Positions 7,142-16,366 of a stretch of 16,694 nucleotides of DNA are shown here, piece after piece. The notes under the pieces are model-generated. The model made no database searches. It saw nothing but the letters and a program-made list of their open reading frames with translations, and had not been told where the DNA came from. The DNA is from Bacteroides sp. UBA7333 (GTDB lineage: Bacteria > Bacteroidota > Bacteroidia > Bacteroidales > Bacteroidaceae). The DNA is taken from positions 89,835 to 106,528 of the forward strand of contig DKPN01000049.1 in assembly GCA_002471195.1 (NCBI GenBank). Direction: 5' to 3'. The number at the start of each line of letters is the position of its first letter. Position 1 is the stretch's first letter. The position numbers and the translations under genes were made by a program.

Positions 7142-8977
7142 ATGAAAATATATCATAAACTATTATTATATAAAAATAAACTACTTCTGCCTTATTTGAA
7201 TTTTTTATTTAAACTAATGGCTGTATTTACCACATTGGCATCATTGTTAATGCTTGGAGCATTTGTCTATCAACATGGATTCCCATTAGACAGATTAGAT
7301 TTGGATAAACTCAATTTGGCTTACAGAATTATATGGCTTATCTTCTTAATTGAGGTTTCGGTACATTTAATATTCGATTATAAGCGTTCAAAAGTAAAAT
7401 ACAAAAAAATACCTTGGATATTGAGTGGTTTGCTTTACTTAACGCTAATACCTGTTATTTTTCATCAACCCGAACATCATGGGGCTATACGCGATTTTTG
7501 GTTGTTTCTCGATGATCAAACCTTTAGATCGCTCGTATTGCTGGTTTTTGCGTTGCTGAACTTATCATATGGATTGACACGGATGTTGGGTAAACGCACA
7601 AATCCATCATTAATTTTAGCAGTCAGTTTCTTTGTTATCATCGTAATTGGTGCGGGACTTCTGTTGTTGCCGCTTTCCATTCAAGAAGGGGTGAAGCTAG
7701 AGTGGATCGATGCTCTGTTTACATCTACCAGCGCTGTGTGTGTCACCGGATTGACTACTGTCAATGTGGCCACTACATTTACTCCAATGGGGCTAACAAT
7801 TATAATCATTTTGATACAGATAGGTGGGGTGGGTGTAATGACATTGACCAGTTTCTTTGCCCTTTTCTTTATGGGAAACACGTCGATTTACAATCAGTTG
7901 GTAGTGCGCGATATGGTTAGTTCTAACTCTTTAAACTCTCTGTTTTCAACCCTTATTTATATCTTGGGATTTACCTTAGTAATAGAGGCTATGGGTATGG
8001 CGGCAATATGGCTTAGTATCAATGGAACCATGGGAATGAGTCTAAAAGAAGAGTTGGCTTTCGCTGCATTTCACTCTATTTCGGCCTTTTGTAATGCAGG
8101 CTTCTCTACCTTGCCCGATAATCTTGGTCAACCGGTATTAATGACCAATCATAATTGGTTTTTTAATATTATATCGGTCTTGATTATTTTAGGTGGAATC
8201 GGTTTTCCTATATTGGTAAACTTTAAAGATGTCATTAAACATCATATACAGCATTGGTGGAATGTTATTAGAACCTTCAAATATAAAAAATATCAACGCA
8301 AGCACTTGTATAGCTTAAATACTAAAATCGTATTGATTACTACACTATTCTTACTTGTTTTTGGTACGGGTATGATTGCCTTGTTCGAATGGAATGTCTC
8401 ATTTGCCGGAATGGATGCAGAAGACAAGCTGACGCAAGCTTTTTTTAATGCGGTATGTCCGCGTACTGCTGGTTTTAGTAGTGTGGATTTAACCGCTTTG
8501 ACGCTTCAGTCTGTATTGATATATATATTCTTGATGTGGGTAGGTGGTGCAGCTCAGTCGACAGCCGGTGGTATAAAAGTGAATGCCTTCGCCGCTGTTT
8601 TTATGAATATAATATCTTCTATCAGAGGATCTTCTAAGGTTCAAGTTTTTGATAGAGAAATATCCTACGATTCGATTCGTCGTTCGAGTGTGACAGTTAT
8701 TTTATCGCTTGGTGTACTTGCTATAGGGGTATTTTTAATTACTTGGTGGCAACCCGAATTGCATTTGTTAGCAGTGATATTTGAGTGTGTTTCTGCTTTA
8801 GCTACCGTTGGATCTAGTTTAAATACCACACCGCTTTTGGCCGATAATAGTAAACTGTTGATTTGTACCTTAATGTTTATCGGTCGTGTGGGCTTAATAA
8901 CCTTGATGTTGGGTATAGTAAAACAGAAGAAGAAAATGAATTTCAGTTATCCCAAAGATAATATCATAATCAACTAA
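7142..8977 (+). CDS. trkH: Trk-type potassium uptake membrane subunit TrkH
   Basis: Inner-membrane K+ channel/transporter of the TrkH/KtrB superfamily; works with the regulator TrkA encoded next. All four selectivity-filter half loops are visible: AVCVTG (G203), CNAGFS (G320), RTAGFS (G444) and ATVGSS (G557). Predicted length is 611 aa from the ATG at 7142. An in-frame ATG at 7097 would add 15 residues, but the A-rich context and the Lys-rich start MKIYHKLLLYKNK favour 7142. The first 150 or so residues add several hydrophobic segments before the conserved core, more than a minimal KtrB. No exact Bacteroidetes -7 element was found upstream on this strand. The stop is 1 bp before the trkA start, so the two are an operon. 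Confidence 0.93.
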   Translation: MKIYHKLLLYKNKLLLPYLNFLFKLMAVFTTLASLLMLGAFVYQHGFPLDRLDLDKLNLAYRIIWLIFLIEVSVHLIFDYKRSKVKYKKIPWILSGLLYLTLIPVIFHQPEHHGAIRDFWLFLDDQTFRSLVLLVFALLNLSYGLTRMLGKRTNPSLILAVSFFVIIVIGAGLLLLPLSIQEGVKLEWIDALFTSTSAVCVTGLTTVNVATTFTPMGLTIIIILIQIGGVGVMTLTSFFALFFMGNTSIYNQLVVRDMVSSNSLNSLFSTLIYILGFTLVIEAMGMAAIWLSINGTMGMSLKEELAFAAFHSISAFCNAGFSTLPDNLGQPVLMTNHNWFFNIISVLIILGGIGFPILVNFKDVIKHHIQHWWNVIRTFKYKKYQRKHLYSLNTKIVLITTLFLLVFGTGMIALFEWNVSFAGMDAEDKLTQAFFNAVCPRTAGFSSVDLTALTLQSVLIYIFLMWVGGAAQSTAGGIKVNAFAAVFMNIISSIRGSSKVQVFDREISYDSIRRSSVTVILSLGVLAIGVFLITWWQPELHLLAVIFECVSALATVGSSLNTTPLLADNSKLLICTLMFIGRVGLITLMLGIVKQKKKMNFSYPKDNIIIN

Positions 8978-8978
8978 T

Positions 8979-9665
8979 ATGAAATATATAATTATTGGCT
9001 TAGGAAACTACGGATCAGTGTTAGCAGAAGAGTTGTCTGCTATGGGGCATGAGGTAATAGGTGCCGACTCGGAAGATAGTAAAGTAGAGAATATAAAAGA
9101 TAAGATAGCTACTGCATTTGTGCTCGATGCTACCGATGAACAAGCTTTATCGGTATTGCCCCTTAACAATGTAGATGTAGTAATTGTAGCTATCGGAAAA
9201 AATTTCGGTGCTTCTATTCGTGTCGTTGCTTTATTGAAACAAAATAAAGTGGCGCATATCTATGGGCGTGCTATTGATCCGGTGCATAAGGCTATACTTG
9301 AGGCTTTTGCTATAGAGCGTATACTAACTCCCGAAGAGAATGCAGCAAAAAACTTAGTGCGATTACTTGAATTTAGTACTTCGGTAGATGTGTTTCAGAT
9401 TGATGCTGATTATAGTATTGTAAATTTTATAGTACCCGACAAACTAATAGGGTATGGAGTGAACGAACTAAATTTAGATAAAGAGTTTCAGCTAAAGATT
9501 ATTGCCGTAAAACAAGCAAATACAATTATCAACTGTGTGGGTTTTTCGGTGACCGAATTGAATGTAACCAATGAGCAACCCGATAATTATAAGATACAAA
9601 AAGGAGATGCTATAGTATGTTATGGAAAGTATAAAGACTTTCAGCGTTTTTGGAAAGCTTTATAA
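8979..9665 (+). CDS. trkA: Trk potassium uptake regulatory subunit TrkA (RCK protein)
   Basis: Cytoplasmic ring-forming protein that gates TrkH by binding NAD(H) or adenine nucleotides. The 228-aa product has one RCK unit. The Rossmann N-domain has GLGNYG (G7, G9, G12) and an acidic D30 at the end of strand 2, which contacts the ribose. The C-terminal RCK_C domain runs from about 140 to 228. At this length it is the single-unit KtrA-like form, half the size of E. coli TrkA, which has two units. The ATG is 1 bp after the trkH stop, indicating cotranscription and probably coupled translation. No intrinsic terminator is visible in the 96 bp before the next gene. Confidence 0.93.
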   Translation: MKYIIIGLGNYGSVLAEELSAMGHEVIGADSEDSKVENIKDKIATAFVLDATDEQALSVLPLNNVDVVIVAIGKNFGASIRVVALLKQNKVAHIYGRAIDPVHKAILEAFAIERILTPEENAAKNLVRLLEFSTSVDVFQIDADYSIVNFIVPDKLIGYGVNELNLDKEFQLKIIAVKQANTIINCVGFSVTELNVTNEQPDNYKIQKGDAIVCYGKYKDFQRFWKAL

Positions 9666-9761
9666 AAGTTAAATATATAATACGGCTTAAACCTTTCTTT
9701 TTTAGTAGAGTCATATATTCAGTTGCAACAAATGAGTATTAATTAAAATAATAAACGAAAA

Positions 9762-10235
9762 ATGAAAAAGTTAGTATTTATAATGATAACAATGGTCTTG
9801 TCGGTTAGCATGGCGATGGCTCAAGGTAAAGGTCAAAGAGGTGGTAAACCCGAAAATGTAGATCCAAAAGTAAGAGCCGAAAAAGTAACAGGGAAAATGG
9901 CTCAGGAATTATCTTTAACCGATAAACAAAAAAAAGCGGTATACGATTTAAATTTAGCGACTTTCCAAAAGCGTCAAGAGTTTAAAGACAATAGGAAAGC
10001 TGATAAAAATGATCAAAAATCAGAACGACCAACGGCCGAGCAACGTGAGCAGTGGAGCAAAGAAAGAGATGCAGATCGAGAAGCATACGATGCTCAAATG
10101 AAGAAGATTTTAACACCTCAACAATATGAAAAGTATACACAGTTCGTATCAGAACGTAAAAATTCAGACAGCTGCACAAGAGGTGGTAAAAAGCAAGGCA
10201 AACCATGTAAACATGCTAGTTCGCAAACAAAATAA
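9762..10235 (+). CDS. secreted LTxxQ/Spy-like protein (DUF4890-like)
   Basis: Small exported protein of 157 aa. A signal peptide runs from residues 1 to 20, with a likely cut at AMA/Q. The mature part is highly charged and mostly helical, with LTDKQ (52-56) and LTPQQ (117-121). These two LTxxQ motifs are the mark of the Spy/CpxP periplasmic group; the Bacteroides form resembles DUF4890. The tail (134-157) is Lys/Gly-rich with Cys138 and Cys149. By family, it could be an envelope-stress chaperone or metal-responsive protein, but nothing here proves that. It lies 96 bp after trkA and has its own clear terminator at 10251-10281. Confidence 0.78.
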   Translation: MKKLVFIMITMVLSVSMAMAQGKGQRGGKPENVDPKVRAEKVTGKMAQELSLTDKQKKAVYDLNLATFQKRQEFKDNRKADKNDQKSERPTAEQREQWSKERDADREAYDAQMKKILTPQQYEKYTQFVSERKNSDSCTRGGKKQGKPCKHASSQTK

Positions 10236-10250
10236 TGTTGATACATTACT

Positions 10251-10281
10251 AAAAAAGCTGCATGACCATGCAGCTTTTTTT
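10251..10281 (+). terminator. intrinsic terminator after the LTxxQ gene
   Basis: Inverted repeat with arms AAAAAAGCTGCATG and CATGCAGCTTTTTT, followed by one further T, 15 bp after the stop codon. The A-tract on the left arm means it may also work on the minus strand. Confidence 0.9.
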
Positions 10282-10420
10282 ATTGAATATATATTTAGCT
10301 ATTCAGTTTAAAATGGAAAGTTGCCAGTAAAATAACCTTCTAATTGCCTATTTTCAGAACTTTTATTTTATACATCTGTTATTTATTAAAAATATGTATA
10401 ACATTAATATTAGTATCATC

Positions 10421-10870
10421 ATGAAAAAGATTTTTTCTTCTCTATTTATTCTTTTTATTGCTGTGCAAACCATTTTCGCTGCAGATGTCATTACAAAAGA
10501 TATAAATCAACTACCAAAAGGTGCGCGTGACTTTATTTCAACTTATTTTCCTAATTATGAACTTCAACAAATAAAGATTGATAAAGAGGCTTTAGCCGGA
10601 ACAACGTACGATGTTTATTTTACCAATGGTGCCGAATTTGAATTTGATAAGAAAGGCAACTGGACAGAAATAGATTTACAAAAAACGGGTGAAATTATGC
10701 CTAAAAACTTAGTTCCTCCATTTGCAGCTAAATATTTAAAAGATAATAAGTTCGTAAATGAATATGTGACTAAAATTGATCGTGATAAAAATGGTTGTGA
10801 AGTAACATTGAACGATGGTAAATCATTTGAGTTTGATAGTAAAGGTAAATTTAAAAAAATGGATGATTAA
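10421..10870 (+). CDS. periplasmic PepSY-like protein (DUF2874-type)
   Basis: A 149-aa exported protein from the ATG at 10421, which directly opens a clean signal peptide (MKKIFSS..., cut near residue 20/21). An upstream in-frame ATG at 10394 would put nine residues before it and is disfavoured. The mature protein has two tandem PepSY-like repeats, each ending in a similar strand: FEFDKKGNW (73-81) and FEFDSKGKF (136-144). This architecture matches the PepSY-like family (DUF2874, related in fold to beta-lactamase-inhibitor proteins) common in Bacteroidetes. Molecular function unknown. The lipoprotein gene follows after 19 bp, so the two are likely cotranscribed. Confidence 0.82.
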   Translation: MKKIFSSLFILFIAVQTIFAADVITKDINQLPKGARDFISTYFPNYELQQIKIDKEALAGTTYDVYFTNGAEFEFDKKGNWTEIDLQKTGEIMPKNLVPPFAAKYLKDNKFVNEYVTKIDRDKNGCEVTLNDGKSFEFDSKGKFKKMDD

Positions 10871-10889
10871 TACTTAATCTCTGAATGGC

Positions 10890-11399
10890 ATGAAGCAATT
10901 ATTTACTTACAAATCATTATTAATCGTTTTCTTTATTGCTCTATTTACGAGTTGCGACAATACAGATAACCCATATTTACCATCCAATCCGGATATTGTT
11001 TCAAACTTCAATCAAATGTATCCTAATGCACAAGATGTAGATTGGAGTAAGAAAGGAAATTATTATGTGGCCGATTGTCGTGTTAATGGTGTAGGGCTAG
11101 ATGTGTGGTTTAACGCTAATGCAGTTTGGATAATGACGGAAGAAGAGTTGTTTAGATCGCAATTGCCCACAGCCGTGGCAGATGCATTTGATAGCAGTAG
11201 TTATGGTAATTGGGTCATTGATAATTTAACTCTATTGACTTTTCCAACGCAGCCCAACAAAATATATCTATTTGAGGTGCAAAGCGGCGATAAAGAACAT
11301 GCTTTAGGCTATTCGGAATCAGGTCAGTTGGCATTCGAAAAAGAAATTACCAACGCCGATGATACCATTTGGCCCGATATTATTCAGATATTGGGATAA
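10890..11399 (+). CDS. PepSY-like lipoprotein
   Basis: A 169-aa lipoprotein: Lys-containing N-terminus, hydrophobic stretch, then lipobox LFTSC with lipidated Cys22. The residues after it (DNTDN) are acidic/polar and resemble, weakly, Bacteroidetes signals for surface export of lipoproteins. The mature part has PepSY-like features: a VDWSKKGNYYVADC strand near 50-63 followed by a Trp-rich strand, and a second half beginning LPTAVADAF. It is the partner of the gene 19 bp upstream and closes the plus-strand block at the bidirectional terminator 11408-11458. Exact function unknown; a role in the envelope is inferred from localisation only. Confidence 0.8.
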   Translation: MKQLFTYKSLLIVFFIALFTSCDNTDNPYLPSNPDIVSNFNQMYPNAQDVDWSKKGNYYVADCRVNGVGLDVWFNANAVWIMTEEELFRSQLPTAVADAFDSSSYGNWVIDNLTLLTFPTQPNKIYLFEVQSGDKEHALGYSESGQLAFEKEITNADDTIWPDIIQILG

Positions 11400-11407
11400 A
11401 TAATTGA

Positions 11408-11458
11408 TAAAGCTAAAAAGAGGTATTCTATTTTTAAGAATACCTCTTTTTAGCTTTA
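11408..11458. terminator. bidirectional terminator between convergent genes
   Basis: Perfect 22-bp inverted repeat with a 7-nt loop (arms 11408-11429 and 11437-11458). The arms contain an A-tract on one side and a T-tract on the other, so the hairpin ends transcripts in both directions. The right arm includes the stop codon of sdaA. Confidence 0.88.
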
Positions 11459-12664
11459 CATTTGTTTATAATCTTTAGCTAAACCTCCTTCGCTTGTCTC
11501 TTTATAAAGAGAAGGTAAGTCATGCCCTGTTTGTTTCATTACTTCTACTACTTTATCGAACGACACCCGATGAATACCATCGGTAAATGATGCATAAATA
11601 TTGGCATCTAAAGCCCTTGCTGCCGCATAGGCATTTCGTTCGATACATGGGATTTGTACTAAACCGCATACCGGGTCGCAAGTCATTCCTAAATGATGTT
11701 CAAGTCCCATTTCAGCCGCATACTCTATCTGTGCTGGGCTACCACCAAACAATTGATTGGATGCAGCAGAAGCCATCGCACATGCAACACCTACTTCTCC
11801 CTGGCATCCTACTTCAGCTCCCGATATAGAAGCATTGTGTTTTACTATATTGCCTACCAATCCAGCAGTAGCCAATGCTCGTAAAATGCGTGTGTTACTG
11901 AAGTTTCGGCTAGTATATAAGTGGTATAAAACAGAAGGAACAACGCCACACGATCCACACGTAGGAGCTGTTACGATTTTCCCACCCGATGCATTCTCTT
12001 CACTAACTGCCAAGGCATAAGCAAATACTAATCCCCTTGTTTGTAAAGTTTGGGTATATCCAGTAGCTTTGATGTAATATGCTGAGGCTTTTCTACGAAG
12101 ATTTAATGGTCCGGGTAGTACACCTTCTTGTTCAAGTCCACGATGAATAGACTCTTTCATTGTTTCCCATACTTCATTCAGATAATCCCAAATATCATCA
12201 CCTTCGCATTCTTGTACATACTCCCAGTATGTCTTACCTGTTTTTTCGCACCAGTCTAATATCTCTGTCATATTATTCATGCTATAAACAGGCTTCGAAG
12301 CTTCATTCTTCGTTTCGGTACTTTCGGCTAAAGCACCACCACCTACACTATATACAGTCCAGTTTTCAACCAGCTTGTTCTTTTCATCGAAAGCTGCAAA
12401 AGTCATAGCATTAGGATGGAACGGTAAAAAAACTTTCGGCTGCCATACAATTTCTACGGGAGCGGTGGGGCTGAGTGTATCAATGATGGCCACATCTGTC
12501 ATGTGCCCTTTTCCTGTTGCTGCCAAACTACCATATAGTGTAACTTTAAATTTAGAAGCATCCATATGGCGCGAAAGAAATGTTTCGGCTGCTTTGCGTG
12601 GTCCCATCGTATGACTACTCGATGGTCCTGTACCTATTCGATATAATTCTTTAATAGATCTCAT
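11456..12664 (-). CDS. sdaA: L-serine ammonia-lyase (serine dehydratase), iron-sulfur type
   Basis: Cytoplasmic enzyme that deaminates L-serine to pyruvate and ammonia. The 402-aa single-chain protein has the beta domain first (1 to about 150, with GPSSSHTMGP at 13-22) and the alpha domain after it (TAPTCGSCG at 232-240). The [4Fe-4S] cysteines are C287, C329 and C340; their 42- and 11-residue spacing is that of the well-studied single-chain enzymes, and C333 lies between them. The cluster is oxygen-sensitive, which fits an anaerobe. It starts 26 bp after the corA stop, so it may be cotranscribed with corA. Its stop codon is inside the convergent terminator. Confidence 0.95.
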   Translation of the reverse strand: MRSIKELYRIGTGPSSSHTMGPRKAAETFLSRHMDASKFKVTLYGSLAATGKGHMTDVAIIDTLSPTAPVEIVWQPKVFLPFHPNAMTFAAFDEKNKLVENWTVYSVGGGALAESTETKNEASKPVYSMNNMTEILDWCEKTGKTYWEYVQECEGDDIWDYLNEVWETMKESIHRGLEQEGVLPGPLNLRRKASAYYIKATGYTQTLQTRGLVFAYALAVSEENASGGKIVTAPTCGSCGVVPSVLYHLYTSRNFSNTRILRALATAGLVGNIVKHNASISGAEVGCQGEVGVACAMASAASNQLFGGSPAQIEYAAEMGLEHHLGMTCDPVCGLVQIPCIERNAYAAARALDANIYASFTDGIHRVSFDKVVEVMKQTGHDLPSLYKETSEGGLAKDYKQM

Positions 12665-12690
12665 TATGTGTTTGTAAATTATATTTTAAT

Positions 12691-13743
12691 TTATAACCAT
12701 CTTTTGCGATATAAATAAATGCCAATGATTATTGCTACGATAATCATTAAACTCCATGCGCACAAGTATCCATATTTCCATCCAAGTTCGGGCATAAATT
12801 CAAAATTCATTCCCCAAATACCGGCTAAGAAAGTAAGTGGTATAAAAATAGTTGAGACAATGGTTAAACGTTTCATGATATCATTCATTTTTAAATCATT
12901 GTTTGATATATATAAGTCAACCAGTGATGAAAGTGTCTCTCTACAAATTTCTATTGTTTCGAGTACAAATTGAAGATGATCATTCACATCGCTAAAAAAA
13001 GCTTTGTTTGACTTTCGTATAAGAGAATTATCGCCTCTCATCAATTTAATATATTGTTCTTTCAATGGCATTACCGAGCGTTTTATAGTCATATACTGAC
13101 TGCGTAATGCTTGTATCTGAATACCAATGTCTTTATTATTGCTGATCGTTAATAATACTTCTTCTAAATCTTCTAGTTGATCATCAATAGTCGAAACAAT
13201 AGTTGTGTAATTAGCCATTATATTATTTAGCAATACACTAAAAAGATAATCGGTTTGTCTGCTTCTTATTTTAAGAATGTCCTTTTTAAGAGCCAATTTG
13301 ATATTATCGAAAAAATCAGATTCGTTCTCTAAAAAAGTGAGTACATAGTTTTTCCCTAATATAATACAAACCTGTTCTTGCGTTAACTCATCCAAATCAG
13401 TATCTTCTTCGCGTGGCACCTGCTTAAATAATTTTAGGATGCTAACAATATAATTATCATGAATCTCGATTTTAGTAGGATGATTAGCATTTAAAATATC
13501 TTGAAGAATTAAAAAGTCAATCTCAAAATAGCTACATATATCTCTAATGGTCTCAGTGTTTTTAAGTCCGTGTATTTGCAGCCAATTAATTTTATTATTA
13601 TCGATGATTTTAGCGATTTTGTTAAAACTAGAAGCCGAGTATTCTTGTACTTCATTCGTGTTATAGATATCAATGTGGAGATGGGTCTGCGTTTCACTCT
13701 CGCCATTGTATATTAGTTCATCGCTTAATAAATTGTTTTCCAT
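12691..13743 (-). CDS. corA: CorA-family magnesium/cobalt transporter
   Basis: Pentameric inner-membrane Mg2+ (and Co2+) channel. The 350-aa protein has a long cytoplasmic N-terminal domain rich in helices (to about 290). TM1 runs about 293-310 and ends in the family's GMN signature (311-313). The short periplasmic loop carries MPEL (317-320), the usual place for an MPEL motif. TM2 (about 326-344) follows, then a basic tail YRKRWL. The residue before GMN is Trp rather than the more common Tyr/Phe. Its own -7 promoter candidate is at 13778-13785. sdaA follows at 26 bp. Confidence 0.94.
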   Translation of the reverse strand: MENNLLSDELIYNGESETQTHLHIDIYNTNEVQEYSASSFNKIAKIIDNNKINWLQIHGLKNTETIRDICSYFEIDFLILQDILNANHPTKIEIHDNYIVSILKLFKQVPREEDTDLDELTQEQVCIILGKNYVLTFLENESDFFDNIKLALKKDILKIRSRQTDYLFSVLLNNIMANYTTIVSTIDDQLEDLEEVLLTISNNKDIGIQIQALRSQYMTIKRSVMPLKEQYIKLMRGDNSLIRKSNKAFFSDVNDHLQFVLETIEICRETLSSLVDLYISNNDLKMNDIMKRLTIVSTIFIPLTFLAGIWGMNFEFMPELGWKYGYLCAWSLMIIVAIIIGIYLYRKRWL

Positions 13744-13777
13744 TTTATAGAATTATTGATAATATAGAATTGTTGTG

Positions 13778-13785
13778 CAAAGTTA
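13778..13785 (-). promoter_or_regulatory. corA: candidate corA promoter -7 element
   Basis: Minus-strand TAACTTTG matches TAnnTTTG and lies 34 bp upstream of the corA ATG. This argues that corA(-sdaA) has its own promoter in the 93-bp gap after mutS2. No convincing -33 element. Confidence 0.5.
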
Positions 13786-13836
13786 TAATTATATGAAAAA
13801 CAATAATATAATCTCTTTTGTTTATTAAAATTATGA

Positions 13837-16329
13837 TTAAGTAAAATCGACCACAGTGATACCTGCTCCTCCAAATTGAACATGTTCATCGGCAAAATAA
13901 TGTACCCCCGATACGGTACTTAAGTATTGTCTTATTAAAGTGCGCAATGCACCCGTACCCGTTCCATGAAGAATACGCACTCTGTCCATTCCAATAATTA
14001 TAGCGTCATCGATAAAATAGGTAATCGCCTGTATTGCCTCATCACCCCTCATTCCTCTTACATCAATATCTTTTTTGAAGTTAAGTTTTTTCTCATACAT
14101 TGAATCATGAGTTTGCGAACTAATAAAAGTAGATTTTTGAGTTGATTGATTATTTATAGGTTTTGAAGCTAAATCCAAACGGTCGATTTTGATATTAGTT
14201 TTGATACTTCCAAAAATCACAATTGCATTCTTTCCACTTATTTCAGAAACTTGACCGATATTGTTTTGACCTTTTATTTTTACATAATCATTTATGGCTA
14301 TCGTTTTCGGCTTTTGAGGCACTATGTGGGTTATTGTTTTATCTTTAACGCTATTATTCTCTTTCTTCTTGCTTTGTTTCTCTATGAGTTTTTCCATTTT
14401 CCGAGCAATTTTATCTTGCTTTTGTTTGTTTTCAATCTCATCTAAACTTTGTCGGAACTCATTTAACTCTTGTCTTACTAAGCGTGTTTTCTCTTTTTCA
14501 GCTTGGGCCTCTTTTATGGTTCTAATTGTATTTTCAATGCGTGCATTCGATTCGCTCAAAATCTTTTCAGCCTCTACCTTTGCTTCCTTCAAAATAGTCT
14601 TTTTCGATTTATGAAGTTCCTCTACCTCGATTTGATATTTGGCTATGGTTTCTTCCAACTGCTTTTCGCGTTGACGAATATTTTGGCGTTTATTTTCCCA
14701 ATAACGTTTATCCCTTACTATATCTTGCAAATATTTATCGGCATTAATATAGTCGCTTCCAACAATTTCGGAAGCATCATTGATCACCTCTTCTGGGAGA
14801 CCTATTTTACGAGCAATCTCAATTGCAAACGAACTTCCTGGATTGCCTATTTGTAGTTGAAATAAAGCTTGCATCATGTGTCTATCATACAACATCGCTC
14901 CATTTACGATACCCTCATTGTCGTCGGCAAAATGCTTTAAGTTTTGATAATGAGTAGTAATAATTCCAAATGCATTTTTTGAGTTGAAACGTTTTAAAAC
15001 AGCTTCGGCTATAGCTCCCCCTATTTGAGGTTCGGTACCACCACCAAATTCATCAATTAAAATCAAACTTTGGCTATCGCAGTACTTCATCATCATCTTC
15101 ATGTTTGTAAGATGTGATGAGTAAGTACTTAAATCGTCTTCTATCGATTGCTCATCGCCGATATCAATAAATATATGATCGAATATGCCTGCTTTACTGC
15201 GTTCATGCATCGGGGCTAACAAGCCACATTGAAGCATATATTGCAATAGACCAACGGTTTTTAAACAGACAGATTTACCACCCGCATTAGGTCCCGATAT
15301 GATTAAGATTCTTTTTTGAGCATCCAATTCGATATCTAGCGGTACGATTTTTTTTCCATGTTTAGTCAACGACATTTGCAGCAATGGATGAATAGCATCG
15401 GTCCAATCAATTATCGGTTGCGGCTCAAACGAGGGCTGTATGGCATTAAATTGAATAGCTAAACATCCTTTAGCCCTAATGAAATCAATCTCGGCTAAAA
15501 AAAGATACGAATCTAAAATATCGAATATATAAGGTCGAATATTATTAGAAAAAGTGGTCAATATGCGTATAATCTCTCTTCTCTCTTCTCCTTCCAATTC
15601 ACGAATTTTATTGTTTGCCTCTACCACTTCGGCAGGCTCAATGAAAACAGTCTTACCACTTGCTGATTCGTCGTGAATAATACCTTTTAATTTTCGTTTT
15701 AGTCCGGGCGAAACAGGTATTACCAAACGGCCATCGCGCATAGTAGGAGCTACATCTTTATCAACGATGCCTTCATTTTGAGCATTTCGTAATATGTTAT
15801 TCAATGATTTAGAAATTCCACCCATGGTACTAGCCAATTCACGGCGTATCCTAGCTAACTCTTGCGAAGCATTATCTTTGATCTTACCATATTTATTTAA
15901 AATGTCATCTACCTGTTTAATGATAGCAGGAAATACAATAACCTCTTCCGTTAGTTTTTGTAAATTGGGGTAGGGTGAACTCTCTTCTTCACCATCTGTA
16001 TTAAAAAAGCGAACAATATCGCGTATGGTTTCTAACGAGCGTTTCAAATCAAATAACTCCTGTTCATCCAAATACAAACCTTCAATTTTTATTCTTTGTA
16101 ATGATGAACGGATGTCAAAGAAAAATTGATTCGGAAAGTTATCTTCTTCTTGAATGATACGAACAAACTCACTTACACAAGTCAACTCTGTCATTATAGA
16201 ATCGTAATTATTAGAAAATGACATTTCAGAAACTCTTTCTTTCCCCAAAGAGCTTAAGCATTTTTCTTGAATAAGTGTTCTGATTTGGTCGAAACCAATC
16301 TTGTGTTCGAAATTATAAGGATAAATCAT
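13837..16329 (-). CDS. mutS2: MutS2 endonuclease/ATPase with Smr domain
   Basis: MutS2 binds branched DNA or collided ribosomes and uses ATP; it lacks the mismatch-recognition domain of MutS. The 830-aa protein shows a helical core/lever region (1-300), Walker A GPNAGGKS (346-353), an ABC-type signature region STYSSHLTNM (401-410), Walker B LILIDEF (422-428) with D426/E427, and a switch His460. A long charged coiled coil covers about 535-655, followed by a small beta/KOW-like segment (about 680-715). The C-terminal Smr nuclease domain (752-830) has DVRGMRG and HGTGTG (788-793). Full length and intact. Its exact role (anti-recombination or ribosome rescue) varies among bacteria. Confidence 0.95.
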   Translation of the reverse strand: MIYPYNFEHKIGFDQIRTLIQEKCLSSLGKERVSEMSFSNNYDSIMTELTCVSEFVRIIQEEDNFPNQFFFDIRSSLQRIKIEGLYLDEQELFDLKRSLETIRDIVRFFNTDGEEESSPYPNLQKLTEEVIVFPAIIKQVDDILNKYGKIKDNASQELARIRRELASTMGGISKSLNNILRNAQNEGIVDKDVAPTMRDGRLVIPVSPGLKRKLKGIIHDESASGKTVFIEPAEVVEANNKIRELEGEERREIIRILTTFSNNIRPYIFDILDSYLFLAEIDFIRAKGCLAIQFNAIQPSFEPQPIIDWTDAIHPLLQMSLTKHGKKIVPLDIELDAQKRILIISGPNAGGKSVCLKTVGLLQYMLQCGLLAPMHERSKAGIFDHIFIDIGDEQSIEDDLSTYSSHLTNMKMMMKYCDSQSLILIDEFGGGTEPQIGGAIAEAVLKRFNSKNAFGIITTHYQNLKHFADDNEGIVNGAMLYDRHMMQALFQLQIGNPGSSFAIEIARKIGLPEEVINDASEIVGSDYINADKYLQDIVRDKRYWENKRQNIRQREKQLEETIAKYQIEVEELHKSKKTILKEAKVEAEKILSESNARIENTIRTIKEAQAEKEKTRLVRQELNEFRQSLDEIENKQKQDKIARKMEKLIEKQSKKKENNSVKDKTITHIVPQKPKTIAINDYVKIKGQNNIGQVSEISGKNAIVIFGSIKTNIKIDRLDLASKPINNQSTQKSTFISSQTHDSMYEKKLNFKKDIDVRGMRGDEAIQAITYFIDDAIIIGMDRVRILHGTGTGALRTLIRQYLSTVSGVHYFADEHVQFGGAGITVVDFT

Positions 16330-16366
16330 TAATAATCAATTTGTAATATGTTAAAAAATAACTAAT

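Noticed and set aside
10371..10378. TACATCTG as promoter of the PepSY-like gene
   Set aside because: One mismatch to TAnnTTTG and no -33 element at 19-21 bp; too weak to list.
13787..13810. AT-only inverted repeat after mutS2 as a terminator
   Set aside because: The short arms (ATTATAT/ATATAAT) have no G or C, so the stem would be too weak; it also lies by the corA promoter candidate.
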